64,000 bases of DNA from Actinomycetota bacterium (GTDB taxonomy: Bacteria > Actinomycetota > Actinomycetes > Nanopelagicales > Nanopelagicaceae). A program made the position numbers and the translations under genes. The DNA is taken from assembly GCA_026392935.1 (NCBI GenBank), contig JAPLBE010000016.1, positions 101,381 through 165,380 of the forward strand, read 5' to 3'. The notes below the pieces were generated by a model. That model had not been told where the DNA came from. It saw only the letters and a program-made list of their open reading frames with translations, and searched no databases. Of this stretch, positions 63,948 to 64,000 are shown piece by piece; positions within the stretch are counted from its first letter, which is position 1; each line of letters opens with the position of its first letter.

Positions 63948-64000
63948 ATGACTTTAGAAATTTCGCGTGCACATGCGGATGCGATTCTTGAGCAATCTCG
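63948..64000 (+). CDS. Probable JAMM/Mov34-family (Mec-type) protein, 5' end (partial)
   Basis: Only 17 codons are inside the window: MTLEISRAHADAILEQS. This fits the N-terminus of actinobacterial JAMM-type isopeptidases that follow clpS-DUF2017, involved in sulfur-carrier processing (Mec). The catalytic His and Asp residues lie outside. The call rests mainly on gene order. Confidence 0.5.
   Translation, partial: MTLEISRAHADAILEQS

Overview
The window looks like a chromosomal segment of a compact, moderately low-GC actinobacterium. Lineage markers are WhiB7, AdnAB-like helicase-nucleases, a SigR/RsrA pair, a mycoredoxin, a fused Kgd 2-oxoglutarate enzyme, Ni-superoxide dismutase with its SodX protease, and DUF3039, DUF5679, DUF6542 and DUF2017 proteins. 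Very short intergenic gaps, many 1-4 bp gene overlaps and the gene content suggest a streamlined freshwater lineage such as the acI group (Nanopelagicales). That placement is inference; no ribosomal RNA lies in the window.

Layout. 1-8.9 kb: tail of a lytic-transglycosylase-like gene, class I fumarase, exonuclease VII (xseB, xseA), ispH, a DUF6542 membrane protein, rmuC, ychF and typA. 9-29.4 kb: a block whose order resembles, from memory, the mycobacterial Rv3193c-Rv3202c region: adnA, adnB, (katG and a nuclease/phosphatase inserted), nudC, uvrD2, whiB7 with an upstream leader ORF and terminator, an E1/ThiF-like protein, DUF5679, a YgjP-type metallopeptidase, a Zincin_2-like protein, a Lon-like protease and a UPF0182 membrane protein. 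29.4-38.3 kb: initiator tRNA, copA, hisN, rsgA, aroA, SRAP, sigR-rsrA, a thioesterase, sodN/sodX and mycoredoxin. 38.3-48.1 kb: kgd, an SDR and a Tad pilus locus headed by a degenerate GGDEF protein. 48.2-53.6 kb: prfB, ftsEX, smpB, tmRNA, DUF3039 and argF. 53.8-64 kb: three-subunit transhydrogenase, pirin, DUF222/HNH protein, tRNA hydroxylase, acetyltransferase, secreted GH18 protein, clpS, DUF2017 and the start of a probable JAMM-type gene.

Two themes stand out. First, many first-in-transcript genes have a TANNNT hexamer whose last T lies exactly 6 or 7 nt before the start codon. This implies leaderless transcripts and also settles several start sites. Two divergent gene pairs carry head-to-head -10 hexamers separated by one base. 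Second, whiB7 is preceded by a WhiB7-type promoter, a 49-codon leader ORF, a strong intrinsic terminator and a possible antiterminator pairing inside the leader ORF. Together these form a textbook-like attenuator in a non-mycobacterial, AT-richer genome.

No CRISPR array, insertion sequence, prophage, rRNA or replication origin was recognised.
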